Shown in pieces: positions 1 to 9,523 of a DNA stretch of 64,000 bases. The notes under the pieces were generated by a model, which saw only the letters and a list, made by a program, of their open reading frames with translations, searched no databases and was not told the origin of the DNA. The translations under genes were made by a program, and so were the position numbers. Positions within the stretch are counted from its first letter, which is position 1. Every line of letters starts with the position of its first letter. The stretch is from Blastococcus sp. HT6-4 (GTDB lineage Bacteria > Actinomycetota > Actinomycetes > Mycobacteriales > Geodermatophilaceae): positions 4,216,001 through 4,280,000 of the forward strand of contig NZ_CP155551.1 of the NCBI RefSeq assembly GCF_039679125.1. The letters run 5' to 3'.

Positions 1-259
1 TCTCCGGGCTGATCCTCGGCAGCAGCCCGGCGGTCTGGTTGAGCTGGAGGGTGAGCAGCTGCGACCGCATCTCCTCCGCCTGCACGAGGGCCTGGGTGCT
101 CTGCCGGTAGTTGGCCTCGGCCTTGTCGGCCGCATCGCCCAGGGAGACGGCGCCGACGGTCCCGACGGCGACGCCGGCCAGGACCGCGACGGAGACGGAG
201 GCGAGGATCTTGCCCGAGACCGACATTCCGCCGATCGCACGGCGCACAGGTATTGCCAC
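1..259 (-). CDS. Methyl-accepting chemotaxis protein, N-terminal fragment (cut by window edge)
   Basis: Only the first 75-86 codons are present; the rest lies beyond the left edge. The visible part is a short basic N-terminus, one hydrophobic membrane segment (about residues 14-35 from the GTG start) and the beginning of a helical periplasmic domain (QALVQAEEMRSQLLTLQ), the layout of an MCP/HAMP receptor. The GTG at 259 and an ATG at 226 are both in frame; the ATG has a GGCGG stretch just upstream and may be the true start. It is the third chemoreceptor-like gene in a row on this strand, which supports the call, but the signalling domain cannot be seen. Confidence 0.6.
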   Translation of the reverse strand, partial: MAIPVRRAIGGMSVSGKILASVSVAVLAGVAVGTVGAVSLGDAADKAEANYRQSTQALVQAEEMRSQLLTLQLNQTAGLLPRISPE

Positions 260-336
260 AGGACTTGTCCGTTCTGGAGGGTGATCGGAATGGTTTCCCG
301 GCGGCGTGTCCCGGCGGGCGCTGAACGGGGAGCCGT

Positions 337-1273
337 TCACTCGCAACGAGAAGTTACGAGGCGGGAGTCGCGCTGTCGAACATTGTCCGCGTGTCGCACG
401 AAGTTGTTCCGCAACAATTCGGGCACGGAGTTGACGAGTCGATAATTGCTTTTCGACGACCGGATCCGCGATGTCGACACGGTGCTGCCGAGCGAGGCGG
501 CCATCCGGCCCAGCTCGTCACCCGAGCGCACCTCCGGCGTCACGGTCAGGTCGCCGGCCGCGAGAGCGTCCACCGACTTCTGCACCGAGCGCACGGTGGC
601 GACGATCTGCCGCACGACGAGGACCGCCAGCACCGCGGCGGCCCCGATGCCGATCGCCAGGGCGATCCACAGGGTGTAGCGCGCCGACGTGGCGAGGTCC
701 TGGCCGGCTGCGGCGTCGGCCTCCGCATCGGCGGCCTGGCGCTCCTGCTCCGCGCCGAAGGCGTCGGACAGGGCGCGCCCCGTCTCGGCCAGCGGCCCGG
801 TGACGATGCCCTGCACGACATCCCTGTTCCCGGCGTCGGCCGGGGGTACAGCTGCTGGTCGACGACAGCGAAGTAGGCGTCGATCGCCTCCTGCATCGGC
901 GCGAAGCCGGCCGGGTCGTTCAGCGTGGCGACGTAGGCGTCGATCTGCTCGCCGAACTCCACCCGGCGCTCGGCCAGGTCGACCCGCAGCTCGGCGCGCG
1001 TGGCTCCGTCGATGAAGCCGTACATGTTGTTGCGCGCGCGCTCGCCCTGCCAGGTGCGCTGCGCCTCGCCGAGCTTGTTGAGCGGGACGATCGAGTCCTC
1101 GTACAAGGTGTCCCCGCGTCGGCCAGCGTGTCGATCCGCTGGATGGCCAGCGCCGTCAGCCCGAAGGCGACGATGGCCAGCACCGCGAGGGCGGCGCCGA
1201 TCTTCGCGCCGACCGGGCGGTCGGTGAACCAGCCCGCCCGTCCGGAGCGGGTGGTGCGTGCAGGGACAGTCAT
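337..1273 (-). pseudogene. Methyl-accepting chemotaxis protein, frameshifted and lacking its signalling domain
   Basis: The start ATG at 1273 has a good ribosome site (GGAGAA). The product begins MTVPARTTRSGRAGWFTDRP, then a membrane segment, a four-helix sensor region, a second membrane segment (IALAIGIGAAAVLAVLVV) and a HAMP domain ending DELGRMAASL. The reading frame is broken twice: near 1112-1116 (run of four C on the + strand) and near 842-846 (run of five G); adding one base to each run restores one frame of 313 codons. After HAMP the sequence becomes unrelated and relatively AT-rich and stops at 337, so the cytoplasmic signalling domain is missing. It cannot signal to CheA as written. 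It is a close relative of the next MCP gene to the right (shared GWF-DRP start). Sequencing error could explain the indels but not the missing domain. Confidence 0.75.
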
Positions 1274-1512
1274 CGTGGTTCTCCAGGAAAGTGACTCGTA
1301 CGAGCGGATCGGGACGGCGTCGCGTCCACGTCGACGCTTCTCGTCCCCACATCCATCGCGCGTCTCGGGCGCGACGGGCAGAAAGGTGGGGCACGTCCGA
1401 ATCCGGATCGTCCGGATTTCAAGCGTGTCGGATCCGGCCCGGAAGATCGGTCGGTGACCGTGTCGCGGCCGTCGACATGCCGCCATTCCGGCCGGCGTCA
1501 CCTGCAGAAATG

Positions 1513-1557
1513 CGGAACGCCGGTGGCGACCGGGGAACGGTCACCACCGGCGTTCCG
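1513..1557 (-). terminator. Hairpin terminator of the 1576-3182 chemoreceptor gene
   Basis: A perfect 14-bp stem (CGGAACGCCGGTGG at 1513-1526 pairing with 1544-1557) with a 17-base loop starts 19 bases after the stop codon of the receptor gene. No T-run follows, as is usual in high-GC actinobacteria. The rest of 1274-1575 holds the upstream region of the broken receptor gene; I see nothing else in it. Confidence 0.7.
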
Positions 1558-1575
1558 GCGGATGTGCAGGCGCGA

Positions 1576-3182
1576 TCAGTAGACGAAGTTCCCCACGGTG
1601 GTGCGGAGGTCCGCCGCCATCCGCGACAGCTCGTCGACGGCGATGCGGGTCTGGGTGAGCGCCTGGGTCGTGGAGTCCGCGGCGCCGGAGACCCCGGAGA
1701 TGTTCTCCGCGATCTGCGTCGTCCCACCGGCGGCCTCCTGCACCGACCGCGACATCTCGCTGGTGGTGGCCGTCTGCTCCTCCACCGCCGAGGCGATGGT
1801 GGTCTGCCGGTCGGAGATCTGGGCCACGATCGAGGAGATCTCCTCGATCGCCGCCACCGCCGCGGTGGTGTCGCCCTGGATCGCCAGCACCCGCTTGGCG
1901 ATGTCCTCGGTCGCCTTCGCCGTCTCCTGCGCCAGCTCCTTGACCTCGTTGGCCACCACCGCGAAGCCCTTGCCCGCCTCACCGGCCCGCGCGGCCTCGA
2001 TCGTGGCGTTCAGCGCCAGCAGGTTCGTCTGCTCCGCGATCGAGGTGATCACCTTGACGACGTTGCCGATCTCGGCCGAGGACTCGCCCAGCTTGGCCAC
2101 CGTGGCGGTGGTCGTCTCCGCCGCGGTCACCGCCCGCGCGGCCACCTCGGAAGCCTCGGCGCGTTGCTGGCGATCTCCCGGATCGACGCACCCATCTGCT
2201 CCGCGCCCGCGGCGACGGTCTCCACGCTGCGCGACACCTCCTCCGCCGCACCGGCGACCACACCGGACTGCGCACTGGTCTCCTCCGCCGACGCCGAGAT
2301 CTGCGCCGAGTTGGCCGAGAGCTCCTCCGACGACGCGGCCACCGCGCTCGCCGAGTCGGCGACGCTGCTCAGGACCTCGCGCAGGCTGGCCTGCGCCGCG
2401 TCCAGGGACGCCGCCATCTGGCCGACCTCGTCGCGCGACGTGACGCCGGTGGCGACGGTCAGGTCGCCCTTCGCGAGGGCCTCGAGGGACTGCTTGACCA
2501 GCTGGACCGGCCGGGTGACCGAGCGCATGGTCAGCCAGCCCACGAGCCCCATGACCACCACGGCGGCGAGCGCGATGAGCAGGCTCTGGGTCTGGGAGCG
2601 CGTGATGCTGTCGGTGAGCGCCTGCTCGGCCGCGATGCTCTCGCCGATCAGCGCGTCCTTGGCGGCGCCCACCGCACCGTCGGTGATGTCGTTGGCCGTC
2701 TGGATCTCCTCCCAGCGCAGCAGCATGCCCGCCTGGTCGGCCACGGCGGAGTTGATGAACTGCTCGATCGCCTGGGTGTAGGGCCCGAAGCTGTCGAGGA
2801 CCCCGGCGACGGCCGCGGCGCTCTCGCCGGTCAGCTCCACGGTCCGCAGCTCGGCCAGCAGCTCCTCGGCGGTGGCGATGTCGCCGGCGAGCTCCTCCAG
2901 CTGCACGGCGGGGTCGGGGCGGACGAGAGCCTTGTAGGCGTCCACCTTGAGCTCGCTGGCCCGGGTGTCGAGCGCGAGGACGACCGCCTCGGCCTTGTTG
3001 AGGTCACCGCTGTGGGCGTTGATGTCCTGGACGTCGGCGTTGCCGACCATCATCGACCCGAGGATCCCCCCGCAGCCGACCACGACCGTGCCGATCAGGA
3101 GGCCGAACTTCACGGCGATGGGTCGGTCGGCGAACCAACCAGCACGACGCGGCGCACCGGGGGAGGGGGCAGCTGAGCTCAC
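1576..3182 (-). pseudogene. Methyl-accepting chemotaxis protein, complete domains but one frameshift
   Basis: Chemoreceptor with membrane segment 1 (about residues 23-44), an extracellular four-helix sensor, membrane segment 2 ([15 protein letters not shown]), HAMP ([20 protein letters not shown]) and the full cytoplasmic signalling domain, including the conserved hairpin region ([20 protein letters not shown]). The frame changes once, near 2158-2162: the upstream frame reads [12 protein letters not shown] while the expected [16 protein letters not shown] continues in another frame. The span of 1607 bases is one short of 536 codons, so one base is missing. The GTG at 3182 is chosen because it places the conserved AGWF-DRP segment at the same distance from the start as in the neighbouring receptor. 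It may be functional if the indel is a sequencing error. Confidence 0.75.
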
Positions 3183-3483
3183 GGAGAACCGTCCAAGGGG
3201 AGTGGCATGTGCGCCAGGTGTGACGACGCGATCATTGTGGTCACTCCACCGAACCATTTCGCGCGCACCCGTCCCCGCATTCCCCAATTGTGACCGGGAC
3301 AGCGGGTCGGCTCATCCGGATCCGCCATTTGTCGACACGGCGGAATGGTCGTCGGCCGTGCGGTGGAGTTGGATGCTGGCCGAACAGCGTGCGGAGCCCC
3401 CGGTGTCGACAACGGCGGGGCGATGACCCGCAGCCGGCCCGCAGGTCGCCCCAGGGCCGTGCCGGACACGCCGGGTGGTGGGG
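3183..3483. other. Intergenic region between the chemoreceptor gene and otsB
   Basis: About 300 bases between the start of the receptor gene and the 3' end of otsB, both on the minus strand. It must hold the receptor promoter. I could not find a convincing gene, hairpin terminator or operator in it. Confidence 0.4.
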
Positions 3484-4224
3484 TCAGCCCAGCCGGTCGG
3501 CGAGTGTGCGGAGCAGGACCACGACGTCCTCGGGCGCGTCGACGCGGAAGCGGGCCGCGGTCTCGCCCTCGCCCACCTTGACCGTCACGTCGCCGGGGCC
3601 CAGGGCCCGGAACCCGTCCTCGTCGGTCACGTCGTCACCCAGGTACACGGCCGCCGCGACGCCGAGGTCGGCGACCAGCCGGCGCAGCGCGCCGCCCTTG
3701 TCGGCATCGATGACGGCCAGCTCCAGCACGTCCTTGCCGGGTTTCATCGTCAGTGACGGATCCGCCAGCTCCCGGGCCTGTGCCAGCAGGGCGGCGGCAC
3801 GGTCGCGGTCCTCGACCTGCCGGACGTGGACGGCGACACTGGCCGGCTTCACCTCCAGCCGCGCACCGGGCGTGGCGGTGACCAGCGGTTCGAGGGTCCG
3901 GGCGAGGTCGTCCCGCCGTCCGGCCAGGTCCCCCGCCAGCGGCCCGTCGTACTCGGCCCCGTGGCTCCCGACCCACCGGAAGGACCCGGTGAGCCCGCTG
4001 GTCCGCCGCAGGTCGTCGACCCCGCGGCCACTGACCAGCGCCACGGTGACCCCGTCGGCGGCGGCCAGCCGGCCGAGGACCTCGGCCACACCCGGCTCGG
4101 GGACGGCTGCCGCGGGATCGTCGCGCAGCCGGGCGAGGACGCCGTCGTAGTCACTGGCCACGAGCAGCGGCCGGCGGCCCGCCACGGCCGCCAGCGCGTC
4201 GTCGAGCGCGGGGGAGGGGGTCAC
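3484..4224 (-). CDS. otsB: Trehalose-6-phosphate phosphatase OtsB
   Basis: Dephosphorylates trehalose 6-phosphate to trehalose in the cytoplasm, the second step of the OtsAB pathway. The protein has 246 residues, normal for the family. It is a HAD-superfamily phosphatase: motif I is SDYDGVLA (about residues 24-31), motif II is VSGR, the cap contains a conserved Lys region ([14 protein letters not shown]), and the metal-binding motif is [12 protein letters not shown]. Its start codon overlaps the stop of otsA by four bases (ATGA), so the two are translationally coupled in the order otsA-otsB. Trehalose is a compatible solute and stress protectant, fitting the other osmolyte genes nearby. Confidence 0.95.
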   Translation of the reverse strand: MTPSPALDDALAAVAGRRPLLVASDYDGVLARLRDDPAAAVPEPGVAEVLGRLAAADGVTVALVSGRGVDDLRRTSGLTGSFRWVGSHGAEYDGPLAGDLAGRRDDLARTLEPLVTATPGARLEVKPASVAVHVRQVEDRDRAAALLAQARELADPSLTMKPGKDVLELAVIDADKGGALRRLVADLGVAAAVYLGDDVTDEDGFRALGPGDVTVKVGEGETAARFRVDAPEDVVVLLRTLADRLG

Positions 4225-5636
4225 GCCTCCCTCCGGAGCGCCTCGAAGAACGAGCTGGCCCAGTGCTCCAGGTCGTTCTTGAACAGGTGCCGCCGCATGG
4301 CCCGCATCCGGCGCGCCGCCTCCTGCGGCTCGGCGCGCAGCGCCCGCACGAGCTGGGTCTTCACCCCGGCGATGTCGTGCGGGTTGACCAGGAAGGCCTG
4401 CTTGAGCTCGGCGGCGGCGCCGGCGAACTCCGACAGCACGAGGGCGCCACCGAGATCGCCCCGCGCGGCGACGTACTCCTTGGCGACCAGGTTCATGCCG
4501 TCCCGGTACGGCGTCACGAGCATGACGTCGGCGGCGCGGTACAGCGCGGCCAGCTCCTCCCGCGGCATCGACTGGTTGAAGTAGTGCACGGCGGGCCCGG
4601 CGATCGACCCGTACACGCCGTTGATGTGCCCGACCTGCTGCTCGATGGTCTCGCGCATGTGCACGTAGTGCTCGACCCGCTCACGGCTCGGGGTGGCCAC
4701 CTGCACCAGCACGGTGTCGGGTGCCTCCAGGGCGCCGTCCTCGAGCAGCTCCTCGAAGGCGGCGAGCCGGACGCCGATGCCCTTCGTGTAGTCCAGCCGG
4801 TCGACACCGAGGATGATCTTGGCCGGGCTGCCGAGCTCCTTGCGGATCTCCTCGGCGCGGGCGAGCACCTCCGGCGACCGGGCGAGCTGGTCGAAGGCCT
4901 CGACGTCGATGGAGATCGGGAAGGCCCGCGCGGTGACCACCCGGCCGTCGTACTCGATCTGGTTCTTGCGGCAGCTGAGGTCGTGCAGCCGTCGGGCGAG
5001 CTGGACGAAGTTCGCCGCGGCGGACGGCCGCTGGAAGCCGACCAGGTCGGCGCCGAGCAGGCCCTCCACGACCGCCGAGCGCCAGGGCAGCTGGGTGAAC
5101 AGCTCGTAGGGCGGGAACGGGATGTGCAGGAAGAAGCCGATGGTCAGGTCGGGGCGCGCCTGCCGCAGCATCGCCGGCACCAGCTGCAACTGGTAGTCGT
5201 GCACCCAGACGATCGCGTTCTCGGCGGCCACCGCCGCGGCGCGCTCGGCGAACCGCTTGTTGACCTGCACGTAGGTGTCCCACCAGTGCCGGTGGTACTC
5301 CGGTTTCTCGACCACGTCGTGGTACAGCGGCCACAGGGAGGCGTTCGACATGCCCTCGTAGTAGCGGTCGACCTCCTCCTCGGAGAGCGGCACCGGGATG
5401 AGCGACATGCCACCGGACTCGAAGGGCTCCGGGGCCTCGCCCGCGGACCCCGACCAGCCCACCCAGGCGCCACCGCGCCCGGCGACGAACGGCTCCAGCG
5501 CGGTGACCAGACCGCCGGGGCTGCGCTGCCAGCGGGTGCTGCCGTCCGGGTCGGTGACCTGGTCGACCGGGAGGCGATTGGCGACCACGACCACGGGGCT
5601 GTCCGCCCCGACCTCGTTCTCCGTGTTCTCGGTCAT
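4221..5636 (-). CDS. otsA: Trehalose-6-phosphate synthase OtsA (GT20)
   Basis: Transfers glucose from a nucleotide sugar (UDP-glucose, or ADP/GDP-glucose in some actinobacteria) to glucose 6-phosphate, giving trehalose 6-phosphate. The 471-residue protein carries the GT20 signatures: N-terminal VVVANRLPV with RSPGGL for glucose-6-phosphate/nucleotide binding, [36 protein letters not shown] and the C-terminal [14 protein letters not shown] loop that contacts the nucleotide sugar. First gene of a two-gene operon with otsB (ATGA overlap). The 90 bases to crcB downstream of its start hold no clear feature. Confidence 0.96.
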   Translation of the reverse strand: MTENTENEVGADSPVVVVANRLPVDQVTDPDGSTRWQRSPGGLVTALEPFVAGRGGAWVGWSGSAGEAPEPFESGGMSLIPVPLSEEEVDRYYEGMSNASLWPLYHDVVEKPEYHRHWWDTYVQVNKRFAERAAAVAAENAIVWVHDYQLQLVPAMLRQARPDLTIGFFLHIPFPPYELFTQLPWRSAVVEGLLGADLVGFQRPSAAANFVQLARRLHDLSCRKNQIEYDGRVVTARAFPISIDVEAFDQLARSPEVLARAEEIRKELGSPAKIILGVDRLDYTKGIGVRLAAFEELLEDGALEAPDTVLVQVATPSRERVEHYVHMRETIEQQVGHINGVYGSIAGPAVHYFNQSMPREELAALYRAADVMLVTPYRDGMNLVAKEYVAARGDLGGALVLSEFAGAAAELKQAFLVNPHDIAGVKTQLVRALRAEPQEAARRMRAMRRHLFKNDLEHWASSFFEALRREA

Positions 5637-5726
5637 ACCGCCACTGACCCTAGCGACCGGGTCGAGCCCCCGCTCCCCGGGTGGGGCGCGGGTACCCCCT
5701 GGGGGTGGTTCGGGGAGCGTGTGGCG

Positions 5727-6083
5727 TCACAGCCCGCGGGCGGTCAGGTAGGCGCCCGCAGCGGCGCCCAGGCCCAGCACCAGGGTCGCGCCGAGGTACG
5801 CCAGCGGCCGCGCGAGCGCGCCGTCGGCCCGCAGCCGGACGACGTCGGCACCGAACGTGGAGAACGTGGTGAGAGCACCGCAGAACCCGGTGCCCACCAG
5901 CACCACGACGCCGGCCGGGACGTCGGCCAGGCCCAGCAGCAGACCGAGCACCGCGCTCCCCGCCACGTTGACCACCAGCGTCCCCGGGGCCGGGTCGCGC
6001 CCACCCCGGCCCGCGACCCGTGTGGCCAGCAGGCGCAGCGGCGCACCCACCGCGGCGCCCAGGGCCACCAGCAGCGGCGTCAC
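5727..6083 (-). CDS. crcB: Fluoride channel CrcB/Fluc, second of two subunits
   Basis: Small four-helix membrane protein (118 residues) of the CrcB/Fluc family, which forms dual-topology dimers exporting fluoride. The family signatures are present: GAPLRLLATR near the start, GTLVVNVAGSAVLG in helix 2 and GTGFCGALTTFSTF in helix 3, containing the conserved TTFSTF track. The GTG start at 6083 overlaps the stop of the upstream crcB by four bases (GTGA). Paired crcB genes like this usually give the two halves of an antiparallel heterodimer. I looked for a fluoride riboswitch upstream of the pair and did not find one. Confidence 0.93.
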   Translation of the reverse strand: MTPLLVALGAAVGAPLRLLATRVAGRGGRDPAPGTLVVNVAGSAVLGLLLGLADVPAGVVVLVGTGFCGALTTFSTFGADVVRLRADGALARPLAYLGATLVLGLGAAAGAYLTARGL

Positions 6084-6466
6084 CGGGCCGGCCGCCCGCC
6101 CGGTCGGCGGGCCACCCGCGCACCCAGGACGACGGCGGCGACGCCCCCGACGACCGAGGCGAGCACGTAACCCACGGCGAGGACCGGGAACCCGCCGTCG
6201 ACCAGCCCGACCACCTCCACGGCGAACGTCGAGTACGTCGTGAACCCGCCCAGGACCCCCACGCCGAGGAACGGCCGCACCCAAGGTGGCTCGGGGGACC
6301 GGGCGGCCAGGGCGGCGAGCAGCGCGCCGAGCAGGAAGCAGCCGGTCAGGTTGACCAGCAGGGTGGCCCACGGCCAGCCCCCGGGGGAGGAGGGCACCAC
6401 CACGGCCAGCGCCCACCGCGCCAGGGAGCCCAGCGCACCCCCCACGGCCGCCAGCAGGTACGCCAT
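6080..6466 (-). CDS. crcB: Fluoride channel CrcB/Fluc, first of two subunits
   Basis: 128-residue, four-helix CrcB/Fluc homologue: GGALGSLARWAL near the N-terminus, ATLLVNLTGCFLLG in helix 2 and GGFTTYSTFAVE in helix 3. The F-T-T-[FY]-S-T motif that lines the fluoride path is intact. It is followed with a GTGA overlap by the second crcB copy, so both should be made from one mRNA in similar amounts. It is divergent from the CaiB-family gene at 6555, with about 88 bases between the two starts. Confidence 0.93.
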   Translation of the reverse strand: MAYLLAAVGGALGSLARWALAVVVPSSPGGWPWATLLVNLTGCFLLGALLAALAARSPEPPWVRPFLGVGVLGGFTTYSTFAVEVVGLVDGGFPVLAVGYVLASVVGGVAAVVLGARVARRPGGRPAR

Positions 6467-6554
6467 GTGACCTGGCTCTCCCTCCGGATCCGGGGTCGGG
6501 CAGCATGCCCCCGGGAGGGTCGCACGTCCGCGGCCCGGGGCAGAGGAGGACGCC

Positions 6555-7652
6555 GTGGGGCCGCTCGAGGGTGTGCGGGTCGTCGAGTTCGCCGGGCTGG
6601 GTCCGGGCCCGTTCTGCGGGATGCTGCTGGCCGACCTGGGCGCCGACGTCGTCCGCATCGACCGGAAGGGCGCCCGCGGAGGGCTGCTCGGCTCGCTCGG
6701 CGCCACCTCGCTGCTCGACCGCGGCAAGCGCTCGATCGCCCTGGATCTCAAGGACCCGGCCGACGTCGAGGTGGTGCGGGCCCTCGTCCGGCGGTCCGAG
6801 GTCCTGCTGGAGGGGTTCAGGCCCGGCGTCATGGAGCGGCTGGGGCTGGGCCCCGCGGAGCTGACGGCGGAGAACCCCGCGCTGGTCTACGGCCGGATGA
6901 CCGGCTGGGGGCAGACCGGCCCGCTGGCGTCCTCCGCCGGCCACGACATCGGCTACATCGCGCTGACCGGCGCGCTGGGGGCCAGCGGGCGGCCGGACGA
7001 GCGGCCGGCGCCGCCGCTGAACCTGCTGGGCGACTTCGGCGGCGGGGGAGTGTTCCTCGCCCTCGGCGCGCTCGCCGCCCTCCTGCACGCCCGCAGCACC
7101 GGCCGCGGTCAGGTGGTGGACGCCGCGATCGTCGACGGCACCGCCGTCCTGACCACGATGATCCACGGCATGCTCGACGCCGGTGTCTGGACCGACCGCC
7201 GCGGCCGCAACCTGCTCGACACCGGCGCGCCGTTCTACGACGTCTACCGCTGTGCGGACGGGCAGTTCCTCGCCGTCGGGGCGCTCGAGGAGCAGTTCTA
7301 CGCGGCGTTGCTGGCCGGGCTCGAGCTGGCCGGCGACGAGTCGCTGCCCGACCGGGCCGACCCCCGCCAGTGGCCGGCGCTGCGCGAGCGGTTCACGGAG
7401 GTGTTCGCCTCCCGCACCCGTGCGGAGTGGTGGCAGGTGTTCGCGGGCACCGACGCCTGCGTGGCGCCCGTCTGGTCGCTGCTGGAGGCGACGACGGACG
7501 AGCACAACCGCGAGCGCCGCGTCTTCGTCGAGGTCGACGGGACGCTGCAGCCCGCCGTCGCCCCGCGCTTCTCCGCGACCCCGGGCGCCGTCGGCCAGGT
7601 CCCGGCTCCTGGCCAGCACAGCGACGAGATCCGCGCCGAGCTCGGCCTCTGA
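6555..7652 (+). CDS. CaiB/BaiF CoA-transferase family protein, alpha-methylacyl-CoA racemase-like
   Basis: The 365-residue protein belongs to family III CoA transferases and most resembles alpha-methylacyl-CoA racemases, which epimerise 2-methyl-branched acyl-CoAs before beta-oxidation. Visible signatures: LEGVRVVEFAGLGPGPFCGM at the start, ADVVRIDRKG, GRMTGWGQTGPL, then GHDIGYIALTG and NLLGDFGGGG, which carry the His and Asp matching the acid/base pair of the mycobacterial racemase. The GTG start at 6555 has a strong ribosome site (AGAGGAGGA). It stands alone: crcB is divergent and ngg convergent. The exact acyl substrate is unknown. Confidence 0.88.
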   Translation: MGPLEGVRVVEFAGLGPGPFCGMLLADLGADVVRIDRKGARGGLLGSLGATSLLDRGKRSIALDLKDPADVEVVRALVRRSEVLLEGFRPGVMERLGLGPAELTAENPALVYGRMTGWGQTGPLASSAGHDIGYIALTGALGASGRPDERPAPPLNLLGDFGGGGVFLALGALAALLHARSTGRGQVVDAAIVDGTAVLTTMIHGMLDAGVWTDRRGRNLLDTGAPFYDVYRCADGQFLAVGALEEQFYAALLAGLELAGDESLPDRADPRQWPALRERFTEVFASRTRAEWWQVFAGTDACVAPVWSLLEATTDEHNRERRVFVEVDGTLQPAVAPRFSATPGAVGQVPAPGQHSDEIRAELGL

Positions 7653-7654
7653 CC

Positions 7655-7735
7655 GGCGTCCTCCCTCACCGGGCGGCGTCCTCCCTCACCGCCGACCGCG
7701 AGGGAGGACGCGCCATGATCAGGTCACCTGATCAT
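7655..7735. repeat. Composite palindromic intergenic element, copy 1
   Basis: This element fills the gap between two convergent genes. It consists of a 16-base direct repeat (GGCGTCCTCCCTCACC at 7655-7670 and 7675-7690), the inverted partner GAGGGAGGACGC (7700-7711), which makes a perfect 12-bp stem with 7676-7687, and then a perfect palindrome with ten-base arms around one central C (7715-7735, ATGATCAGGT / ACCTGATCAT). The same modules with the same spacing occur at 50365-50445. It may act as a bidirectional terminator, but the extra palindrome and the second copy point to a dispersed repeat family. Confidence 0.75.
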
Positions 7736-7754
7736 CGACGGCGGGCGGGGGGGC

Positions 7755-9512
7755 CTAGCGGCGGCGGGTCTCCGGGAAGAGCAGGTCGACGAAGCGCTCG
7801 GCGGTCGGCTGGGGCTCGTGGTTGGCCAGCCCGGGCCGCTCGTTGGCCTCGATGAAGACGTAGTCCGGGCCGGCCACGTCGGGCACCAGGAAGTCGATGC
7901 CGGTCACCGGGATGTCCAGGGCCACGGCCGCCCGGACGGCGGCGTCGGCGATCTCCCGGTGCAGCTGGCCGGTGACGTCCTCGATGGTGCCGCCGGTGTG
8001 CAGGTTCGCCGTCCGCCGCACCTGGATGCGGTCGCCGTTGCGCGGGACGTCGTCCATCGCGTAGCCGGCATCGGCGACCACCTCGGTGGTCGTCGCGTCC
8101 AGCGGGATCCGGGACTCGCCACCGGTCGCCCGCTCCCGGCGCCGGCTGGTGGTGCGCACCAGCTCGGTGACCGAGCTGCGGCCGTCACCGATCACCTCCG
8201 CCGGACGCCGGACCGCGGCGGCGACGACCTCCCGGTCGATGACCACCACGCGCAGGTCCTGGCCCGGCACCAGCTCCTCCACCAGCACGTCCGGGCAGAA
8301 CTGCGCCGCGAACCGCACGGCCCGCTCGAGAGCGGCGTCGCCCTTGACGCCCACGGTGATGCCCTGACCCTGCTCGCCGCGGGCCGGCTTGACCACGACC
8401 GCGCCGACCTCGCGCAGGAGGGCCGAGGCGGCGGCCAGGTCGTCCTCGTGCGCCAGCGCCCCCCGGGCGACGCGCACCCCCGCCCGCTCCATGATCCGGC
8501 GGGTCACCCGCTTGTCGTCGCAGCGGCTCATCGCGACCGCGGTGGTGAACTCCGACAGCGACTCCCGGGTCACCACGGTCCGGCCGCCGACCGACAGCCG
8601 CAGTTCGCCCCACTCGGCGTCGGTGACCTCGACGCGGACACCGCGGCGCAGGGCCTCCTCGGCGATGACCAGCGCGTAGGGGTTGAGCCCCTCCAGCCCG
8701 GGCGGGCGGGCCGCGAACAGCGGCGTGTTGATCGGGTTCTTGCGCTTCACGCAGACCGCGGAGACCCGGCTGAACCCCAGCTTCCGGTAGAGGGCGATCG
8801 CCCCGGAGTTGTCGTGCATGACCGAGAGGTCGAGGTACGCGCGGCCGCGGCCGACGTAGCGCTCGGCGAGCACCCGCACGAGGGCCTCGCCGGCACCGGG
8901 AGGGGCGTCCTGGTTGTGCACGGCGAGGCACCACAGGCTGGTGCCGCCCTCCGGGTCGTCGAAGGCCAGGGTGTGGTCGACGCCGGTGACGGTGCCGACG
9001 ATCTTGCCGGTCCGCTGGTCCTCGGCCACCAGGTAGGTGAAGCAGCGGGTGCGGTGGTTGCGCCACATGACGTCGGCGTCGCCCACCACCATGCCGTTCA
9101 GCGCGTAGATCTCGTTGATCGCCACCATGTCGGCGCGCGAGGTGGCGGTGCGCACGAACACCCCACGGATGAGCTCGTGCCGGGCCCGGTAGCGGTGCAG
9201 GTCGAGCCGGTAGGTGTAGCTGGGGTCGATGAACAGCTCGTCGGGGGCGAGGCCGACCAGGACGTGCGGGTCCCGGGGGTAGATGCAGATGTCCCGCTCG
9301 CCGGTCTCCTCGGCGCGCAGGGCGTCGACGATGCCGTGCAGATCGGAGAACGTCTGGCCGAAGACCAGGCGGCCCCACCCCATGTCCAGGACGACGTCGG
9401 AGCCCATGCCCTGGAGCTGGTGGTCCGACGGCTTCCGCCAGGACCGGTCGGTGAAGGCCGGCGTGCTGGTCACCGGGGTCCGGCGTCGGTGGCCGGCGAG
9501 CCGGGCTGCCAT
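7755..9512 (-). CDS. ngg: N-acetylglutaminylglutamine synthetase (GNAT + ATP-grasp)
   Basis: Makes N-acetylglutaminylglutamine, the precursor of the osmoprotectant N-acetylglutaminylglutamine amide (NAGGN). The 585-residue protein has a GNAT acetyltransferase domain (about residues 115-280, with SLWCLAVHNQDAPPGAGEAL and the typical C-terminal LYRKLGFSRV) and a C-terminal RimK/ATP-grasp ligase domain (about 300-585, with VVKPARGEQGQGI, LVEELVPGQDLRVVVIDREV and the metal site FIEANERPGLANH). This fusion is characteristic of Ngg. It starts 11 bases after the stop of the amidotransferase gene, forming the known asnO-ngg pair. The M42-family peptidase gene that often accompanies the pair is not seen here. 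Confidence 0.92.
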   Translation of the reverse strand: MAARLAGHRRRTPVTSTPAFTDRSWRKPSDHQLQGMGSDVVLDMGWGRLVFGQTFSDLHGIVDALRAEETGERDICIYPRDPHVLVGLAPDELFIDPSYTYRLDLHRYRARHELIRGVFVRTATSRADMVAINEIYALNGMVVGDADVMWRNHRTRCFTYLVAEDQRTGKIVGTVTGVDHTLAFDDPEGGTSLWCLAVHNQDAPPGAGEALVRVLAERYVGRGRAYLDLSVMHDNSGAIALYRKLGFSRVSAVCVKRKNPINTPLFAARPPGLEGLNPYALVIAEEALRRGVRVEVTDAEWGELRLSVGGRTVVTRESLSEFTTAVAMSRCDDKRVTRRIMERAGVRVARGALAHEDDLAAASALLREVGAVVVKPARGEQGQGITVGVKGDAALERAVRFAAQFCPDVLVEELVPGQDLRVVVIDREVVAAAVRRPAEVIGDGRSSVTELVRTTSRRRERATGGESRIPLDATTTEVVADAGYAMDDVPRNGDRIQVRRTANLHTGGTIEDVTGQLHREIADAAVRAAVALDIPVTGIDFLVPDVAGPDYVFIEANERPGLANHEPQPTAERFVDLLFPETRRR

Positions 9513-9523
9513 GGCGATCCCCG

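Noticed and set aside
4263..6170. Long + strand open frame of over 600 codons opposite otsA and crcB
   Set aside because: It is antisense to well-supported genes and its translation is rich in Arg, His, Gly and Gln without domain features. Long antisense frames are expected at this GC content.
6467..6554. Fluoride riboswitch upstream of crcB
   Set aside because: The conserved blocks of the fluoride aptamer were not found on either strand.
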